In this document: positions 18,220-27,785 of the stretch, piece after piece
How the letters are laid out: every line of letters begins with the position of its first letter
Numbering within the stretch: position 1 is the first letter of the stretch
From: Megamerina dolium
Lineage: Eukaryota; Arthropoda; Insecta; Diptera; Megamerinidae
Assembly (NCBI GenBank): GCA_963854835.1
Contig: OY978525.1
Location: forward strand, 53,689,448 to 53,753,447
DNA length: 64,000 bases
Direction of reading: 5' to 3'
Program-made: the position numbers and the translations under genes
Notes under the pieces: model-generated
Databases searched by the model: none
What the model was told of the DNA's origin: nothing
What the model saw: only the letters and a program-made list of their open reading frames with translations

Positions 18220-21200
18220 ATATTGCCTCAAGAGCCGAACTCCCAATCGTGACTCTTTCCATAGGAAAGCAAAATATCAGGTGCTTGGTTGACACGGGTT
18301 CAACAACCAGCATCCTAAAACAAGGTACACTGAGGGAAAATTACCCACATTCAGCGATACCAACAAAATGTTACTATAAAACCCTTAATGGGTTTACTGA
18401 AGTAAAGCATATAGTAACTACTCCCTTCCCGAACGAGTTCGGTTGTAAAGGAACCCTCCAATGGAAAGTCGTAGACTTCTCAAATAAAAATTTCTCTGGC
18501 ATAATTGGACAAAATTTTTTAACGGCACTAAAAGCCAAAATAAATAGCGAACAAAAATTCGTTGAAATATTAGGTACAAAATTATATTTTGAGGAGTATA
18601 ATTACCCAAATGAAATTCAGAGCATTTGTACATTACAGCCGATGTACAATGACGATGTCAGCAAAAGTTTCAACCTAGATTCTCTCAACCCTGAGGAAAA
18701 ACAAGCAACTTCAAAGCTGCTCACAGAATTCGAAGACCTTTTTTTTAAGGAGGGAGATACCCTCTCAGCAACAAACGAAGTTTGTCACGAAATAATTACC
18801 ACTACAGACAAACCTCTGTACTCGAAAATCTACAGGTACCCACAGGTTCACGAAATAGAAATTGATCGCCAAATAAAGGAAATGCTGGCACAAAACATAA
18901 TAAAAGAAAGTAATTCGCCCTACAACAGCCCACTGTGGATCGTCGAAAAGAAATTAGATAACTCGGGGATAAAAAAATACAGACTTGTCATCGATTACCG
19001 TAAGCTAAACGAGTTTACAGTCGACGACAAGTACCCCATTCCAAATCTAAATTCCCTACTAGACAAACTCGGTAGGTCGCAATATTTTACCACCCTCGAT
19101 CTGGCAAAAGGGTTCCACCAGATACCAGTGAGAGAGGAAGACAGACCAAAAACGGCCTTTTCGACGCCATCAGGGCATTATGAATTTATTCGAATGCCAT
19201 TTGGCCTAAAAAACGCTCCGTCAACCTTCCAAAGGCTGATGAACAGAGTCCTCAAGGACCACATTAATAAAACCTGCGTAGTCTACATGGATGACATACT
19301 CGTATTCAGTACATCCCTCCAGGAACACATGACTACCTTAAGAAATATTTTTCAAGTCCTGAGAAGGGCAAAACTTAAAATCCAAGTTGACAAATGCGAC
19401 TTTCTGAAGAAAGAAACGCAATTCCTAGGTCATGTCCTGACCACCAATGGAATTAAACCAAATCCAAATAAAGTCTCCACCATCCTGGGATTAAAGGTCC
19501 CAAAAAGTTTGAAACAAATCAAAGCCTTTTTGGGAATGACAGGTTTTTACAGAAAATTTATAAGGGATTACGCAAAAGTTGCGTTTCCAATGTCAAAATA
19601 TCTAAAGAAAGATCAAAAAATAAATACTAATGACCCAAATTATCTGGTAGCGTTTGAGAAATTGAAAGACCTAGTAACAAACTCACCCATATTAAGGTAC
19701 CCAAATTTTAACAAAAAATTTAAAATAACAACTGATGCAAGTAATTTCGCAATAGGAGCAGTCCTCTCTCAAGAAGGACATCCTATCGCCTATGCGTCCC
19801 GCACTCTTAGCAAACACGAATGTAATTATGCAACAATCGAGAAAGAACTACTAGCAATCGTATGGGCCGTAAAATATTTCAGGCCATATGTATTCGGCAG
19901 AGAGTTTGATCTCGAAAGCGATCACCAACCACTCAAGTGGCTTATGACGAAATACGAAGGAAAAGATATCAGCCCTAGACTCCAGAGATGGCTCATAAGT
20001 CTAGGAGAATACAATTTTTCGCTCGAATACATAAAAGGCAAAAATAATAATATTGCCGACTTTTTAAGCCGAATCAAACTCGACGAGATTAACCAGGGGG
20101 AAGATACTGGGGAAACAACTGAACATCAGAGAGTAGAGACAGGACAAGAAGCTGACGCCCCTGAGGAACACGATGATGCTTCAATAGAAGTGCAAACTGT
20201 TCACTCTCAGGAGGAGGACTTAGGATACAGTATACCAATCCTTGAGACAGTCGTCAATAGGTTCAAAACACAAATCATTGTAGTTGACGAAAAGCGAGAC
20301 CAAATAACTAACCATTTCGGAAACAAAAGAATTTTCATAGAAAAAAGAGACATAACCAACAACCTAGCCTTAAATATCCTACGAAGGGAGCTACAAAAAG
20401 GTAAAGTTGGGATTTATTCCTACCTTACCGACCATGAATACTACAAATTACAGAAAATAATAGAAGACGAATATGCGAGTAACCCCGATATCAAATTTGT
20501 AAAATGCACAAAGTTTGCGAAGGACATTGAATCTGAAAGTGAACTAAAAACCCAAATTGCCCTTTTTCATAAACACGAAAGTGGCCATTGCGGCATAGTA
20601 GCAACATATGAGAAGCTAAAATTTATCATATACAACCCAGATCTTAAAACACAAATTCATAAGATAATAAACAACTGCGATGTATGCAATGGCGGGAAGT
20701 ATGACCGCAACCCGATCAGAAACAAATACAGCCTAACAGAAACTCCAAAAACAATTAACGAAATAATCCACATAGACACATATGTGAACAGCAAAGTATC
20801 CTTTATTGTCTTTATTGACAAATTTTCAAAACAAGCAACCTGTATGCCATTGATGGATAGGAATACTAGGACTATAGCTGACAAAATTCAAGAATTCCTC
20901 TCATTAAAAGGAAGGATAAAAAAGTTCGTATTTGATAACGAATTTAACACCACAACCATAAGGGAATTCTTAGATCAGCAAGGCATAGAATACCATGCAA
21001 CAAGACCTAACAGTCATACGGGCAATAGTGACATAGAGAGATTCAATAATACATTAACAGAAAAGATCAGAACCCTTAACCTTGAGGAGAAACTTCCAAT
21101 AACAAGTCAAATCAACAAGGCAGTTATGATTTATAATGACAGCTATCATAGCGCCATAAAATGCACACCATTGGAAGTACAAAACTTTAAAGTCGACCAC

Positions 21201-21413
21201 AACACCATTTACGAAAGATTAACTAAAATAAAAAGAAAGACTATAAAAAAAGCGAATGAGAAAAGGGAAACATATCAAGAAAACAGGCAACTAGGTTTCA
21301 TAAAAAACTATAGAAATGTAAGGCATAAGGAACAACCTAAATACAGAAAATCTAATCTTCAAAATATACACATATCTAATATAAAACGACCTTATAAATA
21401 TACCACTACTTAA
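18219..21413 (+). CDS. errantivirus pol polyprotein
   Basis: The frame is open from the frameshift site to TAA at 21411-21413. Counting from 18249, the protease motif LVDTGSTTS is near residue 15. RT follows with YRLVIDYRKLN, FTTLDLAKGFHQIPV, MPFGLKNAPSTFQRLMN and the YMDD active site at about 346. RNase H has TTDASNFAIGAVLSQ near 495 and IEKELLAIVWAVKYFRPY. Integrase has an HHCC finger near 775-815 (HKHESGHCG...CDVCNGG), HIDTYVNSK near 841, FVFDNEFNT near 894 and SDIERFNNTLTEKI near 929. All catalytic residues looked for are present. It has no ATG start of its own, so it depends on frameshifting from gag. Confidence 0.95.
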   Translation, partial: NIASRAELPIVTLSIGKQNIRCLVDTGSTTSILKQGTLRENYPHSAIPTKCYYKTLNGFTEVKHIVTTPFPNEFGCKGTLQWKVVDFSNKNFSGIIGQNFLTALKAKINSEQKFVEILGTKLYFEEYNYPNEIQSICTLQPMYNDDVSKSFNLDSLNPEEKQATSKLLTEFEDLFFKEGDTLSATNEVCHEIITTTDKPLYSKIYRYPQVHEIEIDRQIKEMLAQNIIKESNSPYNSPLWIVEKKLDNSGIKKYRLVIDYRKLNEFTVDDKYPIPNLNSLLDKLGRSQYFTTLDLAKGFHQIPVREEDRPKTAFSTPSGHYEFIRMPFGLKNAPSTFQRLMNRVLKDHINKTCVVYMDDILVFSTSLQEHMTTLRNIFQVLRRAKLKIQVDKCDFLKKETQFLGHVLTTNGIKPNPNKVSTILGLKVPKSLKQIKAFLGMTGFYRKFIRDYAKVAFPMSKYLKKDQKINTNDPNYLVAFEKLKDLVTNSPILRYPNFNKKFKITTDASNFAIGAVLSQEGHPIAYASRTLSKHECNYATIEKELLAIVWAVKYFRPYVFGREFDLESDHQPLKWLMTKYEGKDISPRLQRWLISLGEYNFSLEYIKGKNNNIADFLSRIKLDEINQGEDTGETTEHQRVETGQEADAPEEHDDASIEVQTVHSQEEDLGYSIPILETVVNRFKTQIIVVDEKRDQITNHFGNKRIFIEKRDITNNLALNILRRELQKGKVGIYSYLTDHEYYKLQKIIEDEYASNPDIKFVKCTKFAKDIESESELKTQIALFHKHESGHCGIVATYEKLKFIIYNPDLKTQIHKIINNCDVCNGGKYDRNPIRNKYSLTETPKTINEIIHIDTYVNSKVSFIVFIDKFSKQATCMPLMDRNTRTIADKIQEFLSLKGRIKKFVFDNEFNTTTIREFLDQQGIEYHATRPNSHTGNSDIERFNNTLTEKIRTLNLEEKLPITSQINKAVMIYNDSYHSAIKCTPLEVQNFKVDHNTIYERLTKIKRKTIKKANEKRETYQENRQLGFIKNYRNVRHKEQPKYRKSNLQNIHISNIKRPYKYTTT

Positions 21414-21419
21414 TTTCAG
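21412..21419 (+). promoter_or_regulatory. probable env splice acceptor
   Basis: AATTTCAG lies between the pol stop and the env ATG at 21429, fitting a 3' splice site. Errantiviruses make env from a spliced subgenomic RNA whose donor lies near the gag start. The donor was not identified here. Confidence 0.55.
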
Positions 21420-21422
21420 ACC

Positions 21423-22892
21423 TTGTGCATGCTACTTATTTTACTAACGGCAACCTCAACTATCGCTAATATGAACATACAACCCATCGTAGATGAATCT
21501 GGATTTATTGAAATACAAACTGACAAAAAATCAATTGCAACAAAATCGGATTTGATAGTTCATCAAATAGATATTAACGAATTTTTTTCCATACTACAAG
21601 ATGTAAAAACTAATTTAGTATCATTTCCAAGCAACCAAGCCAATTTTATAATAACCGAAGTAGAAACCTTAACAAGTAAACTTTTCACTCTCACACCAAA
21701 AAATCGTCAAAAACGAGGTTTGATTAATGCAGTGGGCCATGCCACCAAATACCTATTTGGAAACATGGACAGCACTGATCAAGAAGATATTTTGCACCAC
21801 TTTAATAAAATAGATACCAATCTTCACGACACCATTACTAACCTAAATCAACAAGTAAAAATTAATACACATTTTAACGCTTCAATACAATTAATAAAAA
21901 GTATAATAACCAATGACCAGCATGAAATAGCTAACAGAATAGACAAGGTACATGACTCACTCAGACAGATTATAATACGGAATCAATATCATGAAAAATT
22001 ACTACTACTAAATATGTTGAGGAACAAAATTGACCACTTACAGGACTATATAACAACAACCCAAAATGGGCTGGTCAACACAAACATACTAACGAAGGAA
22101 GAGATTGAAAATTATAATATAGATTTAAGAAATGTTCAATATTTAAGAGCAGCAATATTGGAGGACAATAAAGAAAAATTAATGATTGTTATTAAAATAC
22201 CTAAAACGTTTGTAAAAGTTCAATTAAAAATAATAATACCGATTGGAAATTCAAGGCAAAAAGAGATAGATGCAGATATGGAACGAATTTTTGTATACAA
22301 TAATCAAACTTACACGTATAACAATGATAAATATATAAATGAATGTAAACTCTCAAAACATTGCACAATCTCAAAGACATGTAAACTACTAACTAAAACA
22401 AATGCAGAAATAGTGCAACTAGATGAACAAACTATTTTACTAAAAAATATGAAGGAAACGGAATTAATAAATAATTGTGAAACTCAAAATTTAGCACTGA
22501 CAGGAAATTTTTTGACTCACTTTAACAATTGTACAATAGAAATATTAAACCAGTATTTTTCCAACTCAAAACACATATATTTGGATAGAATTATATTTCC
22601 AAAAGCAATAAAGAATGAGGTATTCAATGACACACTAACCTTGGAAGAAATAAAATTGAAAACTGTAGAAAATATCCAGGAAATAAGAGAATTGCATACC
22701 ACTAATAAAATAAATCTGACTCTAATAATTCTGGCAATAATGGCAATAGTAGTAGTAAGTGCTATAATAGCAAAACTATGTACAACCACTAAAATTAAAT
22801 TACCCATTACAAAAATAAGAACCATACCCAGTATCGCTGACCTCTCACAACAATGGGAGCACAAAAATAAAATGTTGAATATAGAATTGTAA
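21423..22892 (+). CDS. env: errantivirus envelope-like glycoprotein
   Basis: An open frame of 489 codons, with TGC then ATG near its start. It has a hydrophobic N-terminal segment (MLLILLTATSTIA) that could be a signal peptide, and a furin-type site RQKR at about residues 95-98 followed by GLINAVGHATKYLFG. It has several NxS/T sites, a coiled-coil-rich ectodomain, and a transmembrane segment near residues 432-455 (LTLIILAIMAIVVVSAIIA) with a short basic tail. This architecture is that of the errantiviral/baculoviral F-like fusion protein, which acts at the cell surface and may allow transfer between cells. No internal stop was seen. The frame ends just before the 3' polypurine tract. Confidence 0.92.
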   Translation: MCMLLILLTATSTIANMNIQPIVDESGFIEIQTDKKSIATKSDLIVHQIDINEFFSILQDVKTNLVSFPSNQANFIITEVETLTSKLFTLTPKNRQKRGLINAVGHATKYLFGNMDSTDQEDILHHFNKIDTNLHDTITNLNQQVKINTHFNASIQLIKSIITNDQHEIANRIDKVHDSLRQIIIRNQYHEKLLLLNMLRNKIDHLQDYITTTQNGLVNTNILTKEEIENYNIDLRNVQYLRAAILEDNKEKLMIVIKIPKTFVKVQLKIIIPIGNSRQKEIDADMERIFVYNNQTYTYNNDKYINECKLSKHCTISKTCKLLTKTNAEIVQLDEQTILLKNMKETELINNCETQNLALTGNFLTHFNNCTIEILNQYFSNSKHIYLDRIIFPKAIKNEVFNDTLTLEEIKLKTVENIQEIRELHTTNKINLTLIILAIMAIVVVSAIIAKLCTTTKIKLPITKIRTIPSIADLSQQWEHKNKMLNIEL

Positions 22893-22919
22893 ATTAAGGA
22901 TCCAGGAGAATCCTTACAC

Positions 22920-22931
22920 AAAGGGGGGAGG
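22920..22931 (+). promoter_or_regulatory. errantivirus polypurine tract
   Basis: AAAGGGGGGAGG is directly followed by AGTTAC of the 3' LTR. It is the expected plus-strand primer for reverse transcription. Confidence 0.88.
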
Positions 22932-23341
22932 AGTTACGTACCGTCACTCTGACCTCCATTGAGAATCGAATAATAATGATAAGGTTGACGACATTAACAT
23001 TATTATTCGAAAGTTCGTTGCACTAGCAACAAAGTAGCAGCTATCAAATGCTTCTGCTTCGTTGGCGGTGCAAAGAAATCTGAAACCAAGCAAAATATAC
23101 TTAAATAAACAAAACAACAAAAAGTAGTGCCGGCTTTAGCTTGAACGGCGTCAACGTCGCCAACGTTTCCGCCGTTTATGCTTAGCCAGCACTAATAGTT
23201 TATAAGGCTTATTTCTTTATTTCAAAAATCATAAAAGTTAGTCTTAAGATTCATAGCGACAAAAGCGGTCGCATAATAAAATTCTGTTAAAATAAAAAAA
23301 CAGTTTTTTTTATTTAAGCCTAAGCTTAATAATACATAACT
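22932..23341 (+). repeat. errantivirus 3' LTR
   Basis: 410 bp, nearly identical to 16568-16977 and followed by the CGCG duplication at 23342-23345. Confidence 0.95.
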
Positions 23342-23345
23342 CGCG

Positions 23346-23468
23346 CGGGTGAAAATCCTTTTCCAACAGAACCGCTTCTACTTCATCTTCAGATGACGAA
23401 GATGAATCCAGTAAGATCTCCACAATTTCGTTAATTGCAATAAAAACGCTATTTTTGTTTGCTTGCAT
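23346..23468 (-). pseudogene. Harbinger transposase exon 1, start codon side
   Basis: On the minus strand, ATG at 23468 opens MQANKNSVFIAINEIVEILL followed by an acidic serine run and VEAVLLEKDFHPR. The frame then hits the errantivirus. It resumes at 16563 as VQNVVNSYSDSE and is spliced to the DDE exons ending at 15523. The in-frame join across the CGCG duplication shows the errantivirus landed in this exon. Confidence 0.75.
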
Positions 23469-23763
23469 TGCTAAAATTTATCTTTATTTATAATAAACAA
23501 ATATTCGCACGAAAAAGTACACAAACTTGAGCCACGAAAAACTGTCAGAATCAGCTGGTTTGTAGGGCAACATTCTCACCCTCTTATTTAATAGAGTGCG
23601 AAAATGTTACATTTTTCCCCGCTCAGAGTGCAACATCTTTTAGAAAAGAACACAATACACTCTGAATATTCTGCCTCTTTTTCAGAAAAGAACACGAAAT
23701 TTGACAGCCCTCGCACGGGGCAGAAAAAATGCAACATTTTATAGAGAAAAGAAAACGCTATAA

Positions 23764-24306
23764 GTGTTTCGGGTTCATTGCGGTATTTGGTTTTCTCCAA
23801 ATTTTGGCTCTACCGTCACTTCCAAATAAATTGTATTTTGACTCATCTGTAAATAATACTCGTTTCCAGAAATCAATTCCCTTGTCTAAATGCTTTTGCG
23901 CGAATTCCAAATGAAGTTTGCGATATTTTTCACTTATATACGGTTTCCTACGCGGAGTTCTGCTGTGAAACCAATTATTATTCAAGGCTCTTTGAACTGT
24001 TCGTGGATGCACATTTGTATTTGACCTAGTTGCTAGCTCTGCGGCCAACTTAGTGCCTGCCACTTTCGGATTTTGATCCACTTCTTTCAAAATGAACGAT
24101 ACATCTCTGCGACTCAGCTTCTTTGGGCGACCACTACGCGGTTTATTTTCAAGACTATTCGTTTTTTTGTAGTTATTGAATATTGTTTGAACTGTTGATT
24201 TTGTTAAATTTAATAAGCTTGATATTTCACCATACGATTTGTTTTCATTTCTATACTTTACTACTAAGTTTCGCAAATCAATTGATATTTCTTTACGGGA
24301 AGCCAT
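23764..24306 (-). pseudogene. Tc1-like transposase, N-terminal half
   Basis: ATG at 24306. Two helix-turn-helix domains are visible: KSYGEISSLLNLTKSTVQTI and SRRDVSFILKEVDQNPKVAG. Between them lies a GRPKK-type AT-hook-like linker (NKPRSGRPKKLS). WFHSRTPRRKPYIS and the first catalytic block VLFTDESKYNLFGSDGR follow, and NPKHL precedes the Harbinger junction. The listed end is the insertion point. Together with 13881-14363 the product would be about 340 residues, normal for Tc1 transposases. No stops were seen. Confidence 0.92.
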
Positions 24307-24453
24307 TGTCACAACCACGAACTTCTGGAAACAGCCAAAATACAACTAAATGCAATCCAAGTATGTCTATTACCAAGCAAAACAGCAAAATGTAACTAGC
24401 GGTACTTTCCCGTTATTGCGCCGCAACACACAACAAAAAAGAAGCGTGGAATG

Positions 24454-24658
24454 CGCGCCGTATGTAGACTTTTGTCATTGAATTTTTTTCGTTTTATGTT
24501 AATAACTTGTTAAGTTTTTAATGAAATAAGATAATTTTTGCTATGTAATGATAAAAACATATTTAAAACAAAATTGCATCATTACTTCTTTTCATTATGC
24601 TTTTGGACATGTCAGATAGCCGAAATGGTCGCCGTATGTAGACTTTTGTCGCTCACTG
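24454..24658 (-). repeat. Tc1-like right terminal inverted repeat
   Basis: The reverse complement matches 13622-13826. The outer end GTCGCTCACTG is followed by TA at 24659-24660. A second AAAAGTCTACATACGG-type motif sits at its inner edge. Confidence 0.92.
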
Positions 24659-24660
24659 TA

Positions 24661-26715
24661 TATCGAAAAATCCTGATTTTATTGATTTTGCAGTCGTTCG
24701 AAACCTTAATCGAAATATTGTCACTGCCGAAATAAGTTACGAACTATCCTCAGATCTCCTGTATTATTTTATCTAAATGAACGCCCTCCATTGTCAAAAC
24801 TACCATTTAGGCTGACATCCACAAAAACAGATTGGCTGAAATACAAAAAGTATATAAGTAGTCATATCAACAACAGTCCTGGAATCCAGTCTGAGATCGA
24901 CATCGATGATAATCTAAACATCATCAATACCATGCTCACTACTGCTGCAATAGTTACAACTCCACGTGATTACCAAAAACAAAAGAATGTTCGTATAACC
25001 ACCAACACCGAAATTGAAAAACTCGTTATTGAAAAGCGCCGGCGTAGAAGAGAATGGCAGACATGCCGGTCACCTGCATCAAAACAAAGACTTAAGTGTG
25101 CTGAAAGAGCTCTGAAAGAAGCATTAAAACAGGATGAGGAATTTGAACAGCTAAAGTATATCGAAAAGCTTTCTCCTATGACTACCTAAACAAATTCGCT
25201 TTGGAACTCTTACAAAAAGCTGAAAACGCCACTTGATGCAGAATTTCCAATTAGAAATCATGTCGGAAATTGGTCACTCACTGAAAAAGGAAAAGCCAAC
25301 ACATGTGCTATACATTTATGTAATGTTTTCCAGCCCAATCCGCCCGCAAACGACTTTCGAATCCCTCCACATAGCACTGCAACTAGTGGCTTCACTCCCC
25401 TCAAAATATCATCCAAAGAAATCAACGAGATTATTAAGTACCAGCTTAATCCAAAGAAAGCTGGTTTCGATGGCATCACACCAAAAATGCTAATTGAAAA
25501 TCCAACGGCAGCTGTATTATTTTTAGTGGTTTTGTTTAATGCAATGCTAAAACGGGGCTACTTTCCTAACCAATGGAAAAAATCACAAGTAACAATGATC
25601 CTAAAGCCAGAAAAAGATAAAACATTGCCTTCATCCTACAGACCCATAAGCTTGCTACCATGTCTCTCAAAATTATTTGAAAAACTGCTGTTAGCCAAAC
25701 TCAGACCTCATCTTGATGAACTTGACATAATTCCTCAGCACCAATTTGGATTTCGCGAAAAACATGGGACGATCGAGCAGGTCAACATCACCACCAATGA
25801 GATACGGAAAGCATTTGAATACAAAGAGTATTGTTCAGCTATATTCCTCGATGTTGCTCAGGCATTTGATAGAGTGTGGCATGAAGGGCTAAAGTATAAA
25901 ATAAGAAAACTTCTACCAGAAAGCTCCCACCAAATACTAGAATCATACCTATATAACCGTCGTTTTGTTGTAAAATATAAAGACTTTCCACAGAATAATT
26001 CAATATCAAAGTTGGAGTTCCACAGGGTAGCGTTCTTGGCCTCATTCTTTATGTATTATATACTTCCGATCTACCAACAGATGCACGGTTGTTGACATCG
26101 ACATTTGCTGACGATACTGCTAATCTAAGCCGTAATCGAAACCCAATTAAGGCATCCACAGATTTAGGGGACCATTTAGTAACTTGTTGAAAAAAACAAA
26201 TGTAAACATGTAACGTTACCACTTAACAAAAGCACATGCCCGACAGTTACACTAAATAATATCGCCATAACTCATACAAATGAATTCAACTATCTAGGGA
26301 TACACTTAGATAGACGGCTTACATGGCGCAAGCACATCGAAGCAAAAAGAACTCAGATGAAATTAAAAGCTTCTTGTCTGCACTGGCTCATCAATTTCCG
26401 ATCACCATTAAACTTGAAATACAAGGTCCTACTGTACAACAGCATAATAAAGCCAATTTGGAGTAATAGTAATATTGAAATCATACAGAGATCTCAGTCT
26501 AAAATGTTAAGGATGATAACTTGTGCACCATGGTATATTAGAAATGAATGTATACACAATGACTTAAATATCCCAATGGTAGAAATTGAAGTTAAAAATA
26601 CTAGACAAAAATATACTAGAAGATTACAAAGACATCCAAACACACTAGCAAGAACCTTGCTCAATACCTGCTATACTTCGCGCCTTCGGAGAAAGGACCT
26701 GCCAGCCTTCCAATA
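24661..26715 (+). pseudogene. Jockey copy 1 ORF2, reverse transcriptase part
   Basis: After the Tc1, ISKNPDFIDFAVVRNL completes the endonuclease. The next segments are WLKYKKYISSHI, EKRRRRREWQTCRSPASKQR and YQLNPKKAGFDGITPKML. The RT blocks are SSYRPISLLPCLSKLFEKLL, QHQFGFREKHGTIEQV, AIFLDVAQAFDRVWHEGL and the active site TSTFADDTANL at about 26096-26125. The thumb and C-terminal part includes YKVLLYNSIIKPIWS, CAPWYIRNECIHNDLNIP and a stop after LRRKDLPAFQ. Several frame shifts and stops (near 24780, 25190, 26015, 26190) inactivate it. This copy belongs to a different Jockey family from the copies at 31073, 48823 and 59106. Confidence 0.9.
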
Positions 26716-26858
26716 AAAAGAAGAGCATCGTACAAAAGACATTGCTCTAGATAATAAGGAGCTACTGTTGTTGAATTAGATTAAGATTTTAAAACTTATT
26801 GTTAGATTCTTTAGGAATAGATTCAATAAATAAAGAAAATGTATAATAAAAAAAAAAT

Positions 26859-27369
26859 AATAAATAATTAATTTTCCCTGATGAGAGTACATTACATTTT
26901 CATTGCCAAAATAAAGTTTCACCAGATAATTAATATTTTACTGGTAACGCAAATTACGAGTAAAATATACAATTAAAAAATAATTATATTATCAGTATTA
27001 TTACTGTAATTTCTTTCAGTAATCAGAGGAAAAAATATTCCATCAATCAGTAACGAAAATTGTTTACTGATTTTTCAGTAATTAGTAAAAATTTACTGGT
27101 AATGCAAATTACCAGTAAATTGCAATATCAATAAAATTTTACTGATTACTGCTATTTGTAATGCATTAAATATATAATGCAGTGTGCTCGTTCTATGATC
27201 TAAACTAATGTACGTGCTTCTACAATGGGTAAAAAAAACTGTGAACTGTGAAATCAAAAACGAAAATATTAAAAAAAAAAATTATTTAATAAACCCTCAT
27301 TTTACATTAAATTTTCAATGCTTATATCATTATAATATATTTTTATTCGCATTAGGTCTTACAGATGAC
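26859..27369. repeat. TTACTG repeat block beside the second hAT relic
   Basis: AT-rich sequence with many direct and inverted copies of TTTACTGGTAA/TTACTGATTACTG motifs (about 26935-27155), much like 1895-2104. No reading frame is recognisable. It is followed, through about 200 bases of unremarkable AT-rich DNA, by the C-terminus of a minus-strand hAT transposase. Confidence 0.5.
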
Positions 27370-27785
27370 TATCACTAATGGAGTTGCGCCATTTGGTTTG
27401 AATAAGCTTCATTTTTGAGAATGCAGCCTCACAATTGGATGTGGATACAAACATGCTGTATAATTCAAGATTTCAATTCTGATGTTTGGATATTTTTCTG
27501 CACTAAGATTTTACCAAAAAAAATGTCTATTTCCGAATGGTAAATTGAAATCTAAACGCATTCTCTGCAATTCGTCACAAAGATTATAGTTATGAACGCC
27601 GACTATATTTCGAAAAGTTTTTAAATCTTGGAACCTTCTTGGTAAATTATTGAGAAGTGACCCGATGACTTCAGCATATTCATTTATTTTCGAAATGGCT
27701 GGTTTTTTATTTAGTCAAAAAGTTCAGTTGTTCTGAGAACAATCTCATTTGATTAGTGATTTGATTTAGTTCTTTGGCAAAAAGA
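27365..27785 (-). pseudogene. hAT transposase relic, C-terminal part
   Basis: Minus-strand translation gives LLEALFAKELNQITNQMRLF, EYAEVIGSLLNNLPRRFQDL, QRMRLDFNLPFGN and, at the end, MFVSTSNCEAAFSKMKLIQ followed by KWRNSISDSHL and a stop. The last part is the hAT C-terminal dimerisation domain, in which the Cys/Glu-Phe-S-K pattern is typical. The family looks like the GTF2IRD2/ZBED-like hAT group. It continues upstream at 28726-29285 beyond an inserted block. Frameshifts are present. Confidence 0.8.

Larger units (their letters stand above)
17200..18252 (+). pseudogene. errantivirus gag with an in-frame stop
   Basis: ATG at 17200 opens a gag of 350 codons that would end with TGA at 18250-18252. 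A capsid-like helical region occupies residues 1-220 (MQTFNGSSSVTSFIQTVEYY, EAKVAILHVENIDNWEDIKA, LRLRFKPKITPEELYHQIS). A basic Asn/Gln-rich C-terminus replaces zinc knuckles, as is usual in errantiviruses. That tail contains 57-bp tandem repeats. In the second repeat a TAA at 18037-18039 replaces the CAA of the neighbouring unit, giving a 279-residue product that stops upstream of the frameshift site. Gag normally forms the particle core. This single lesion should also cut off Gag-Pol. Confidence 0.9.
16568..23341 (+). mobile_element. errantivirus (gypsy-type endogenous retrovirus, ZAM/297-like)
   Basis: The 6774-bp provirus has 410-bp LTRs (AGTTAC...ATAACT), a serine-tRNA-like primer site, and gag, pol and env frames in order. 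A polypurine tract precedes the 3' LTR, and a 4-bp duplication CGCG (16564-16567 and 23342-23345) flanks it. The only LTR difference noticed is TTCAGAAT against TTGAGAAT near the start, so this is a young insertion and probably the last in the nest. LTR ends, primer site and the CGCG target resemble the ZAM/17.6/297 branch. The target is exon 1 of the Harbinger transposase. Gag carries a stop, so the copy is not fully coding. Confidence 0.95.
14364..23760. mobile_element. PIF/Harbinger transposon, split by an errantivirus
   Basis: The ends are inverted repeats of roughly 45 bp (TGGCGTTTTCTTTTCTC at 14364; the complement ends at 23760), including TGTTGCA(C/T)TTTTTCTGCCCC. They are flanked by TAA (14361-14363 and 23761-23763), the 3-bp target typical of this superfamily. 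It carries the family's usual two genes: a Myb/SANT-like gene on the plus strand and a DDE nuclease on the minus strand. Without the errantivirus it would be about 2.6 kb. Both genes are damaged. Confidence 0.9.
13622..24658 (-). mobile_element. Tc1-like DNA transposon (IR/DR type), split by Harbinger
   Basis: Near-identical inverted repeats of about 205 bp bound the element. Both start CAGTGAGCGACAAAAGTCTAC and are flanked by TA. Each repeat carries the ACAAAAGTCTAC-type motif at its outer end and again at its inner end (near 13807 and 24470), the inverted-repeat/direct-repeat layout of Minos- and Sleeping Beauty-like elements. The transposase lies on the minus strand, and the PIF/Harbinger element has entered it at a TAA site. 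Without insertions the element would be about 1.64 kb. It disrupts the Jockey ORF2. Confidence 0.93.
3521..26858 (+). mobile_element. Jockey-clade LINE (copy 1), host of a multi-level TE nest
   Basis: Once inserted elements are removed, the remaining pieces read as one Jockey LINE: an AT-rich 5' UTR (to 3729), ORF1 (3730-4079, 11687-11769, 11976-13081), ORF2 (13078-13621, 24661-26715) and a poly(A)-like end (about 26848). The joins are exact. The BEL insertion is flanked by ACAAA, the SINE by a 13-base duplication, and the Tc1 by TA. Across the BEL and Tc1 sites the reading frame resumes. A closely related ORF1 at 49214-50432 confirms the rejoined order. The left boundary is approximate. The copy is dead from frameshifts in addition to its insertions. 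Confidence 0.85.

Noticed and set aside
21423..22892. Domesticated host env-like gene
   Set aside because: It sits between pol and the polypurine tract of a young provirus with near-identical LTRs, so it is simply the element's env.
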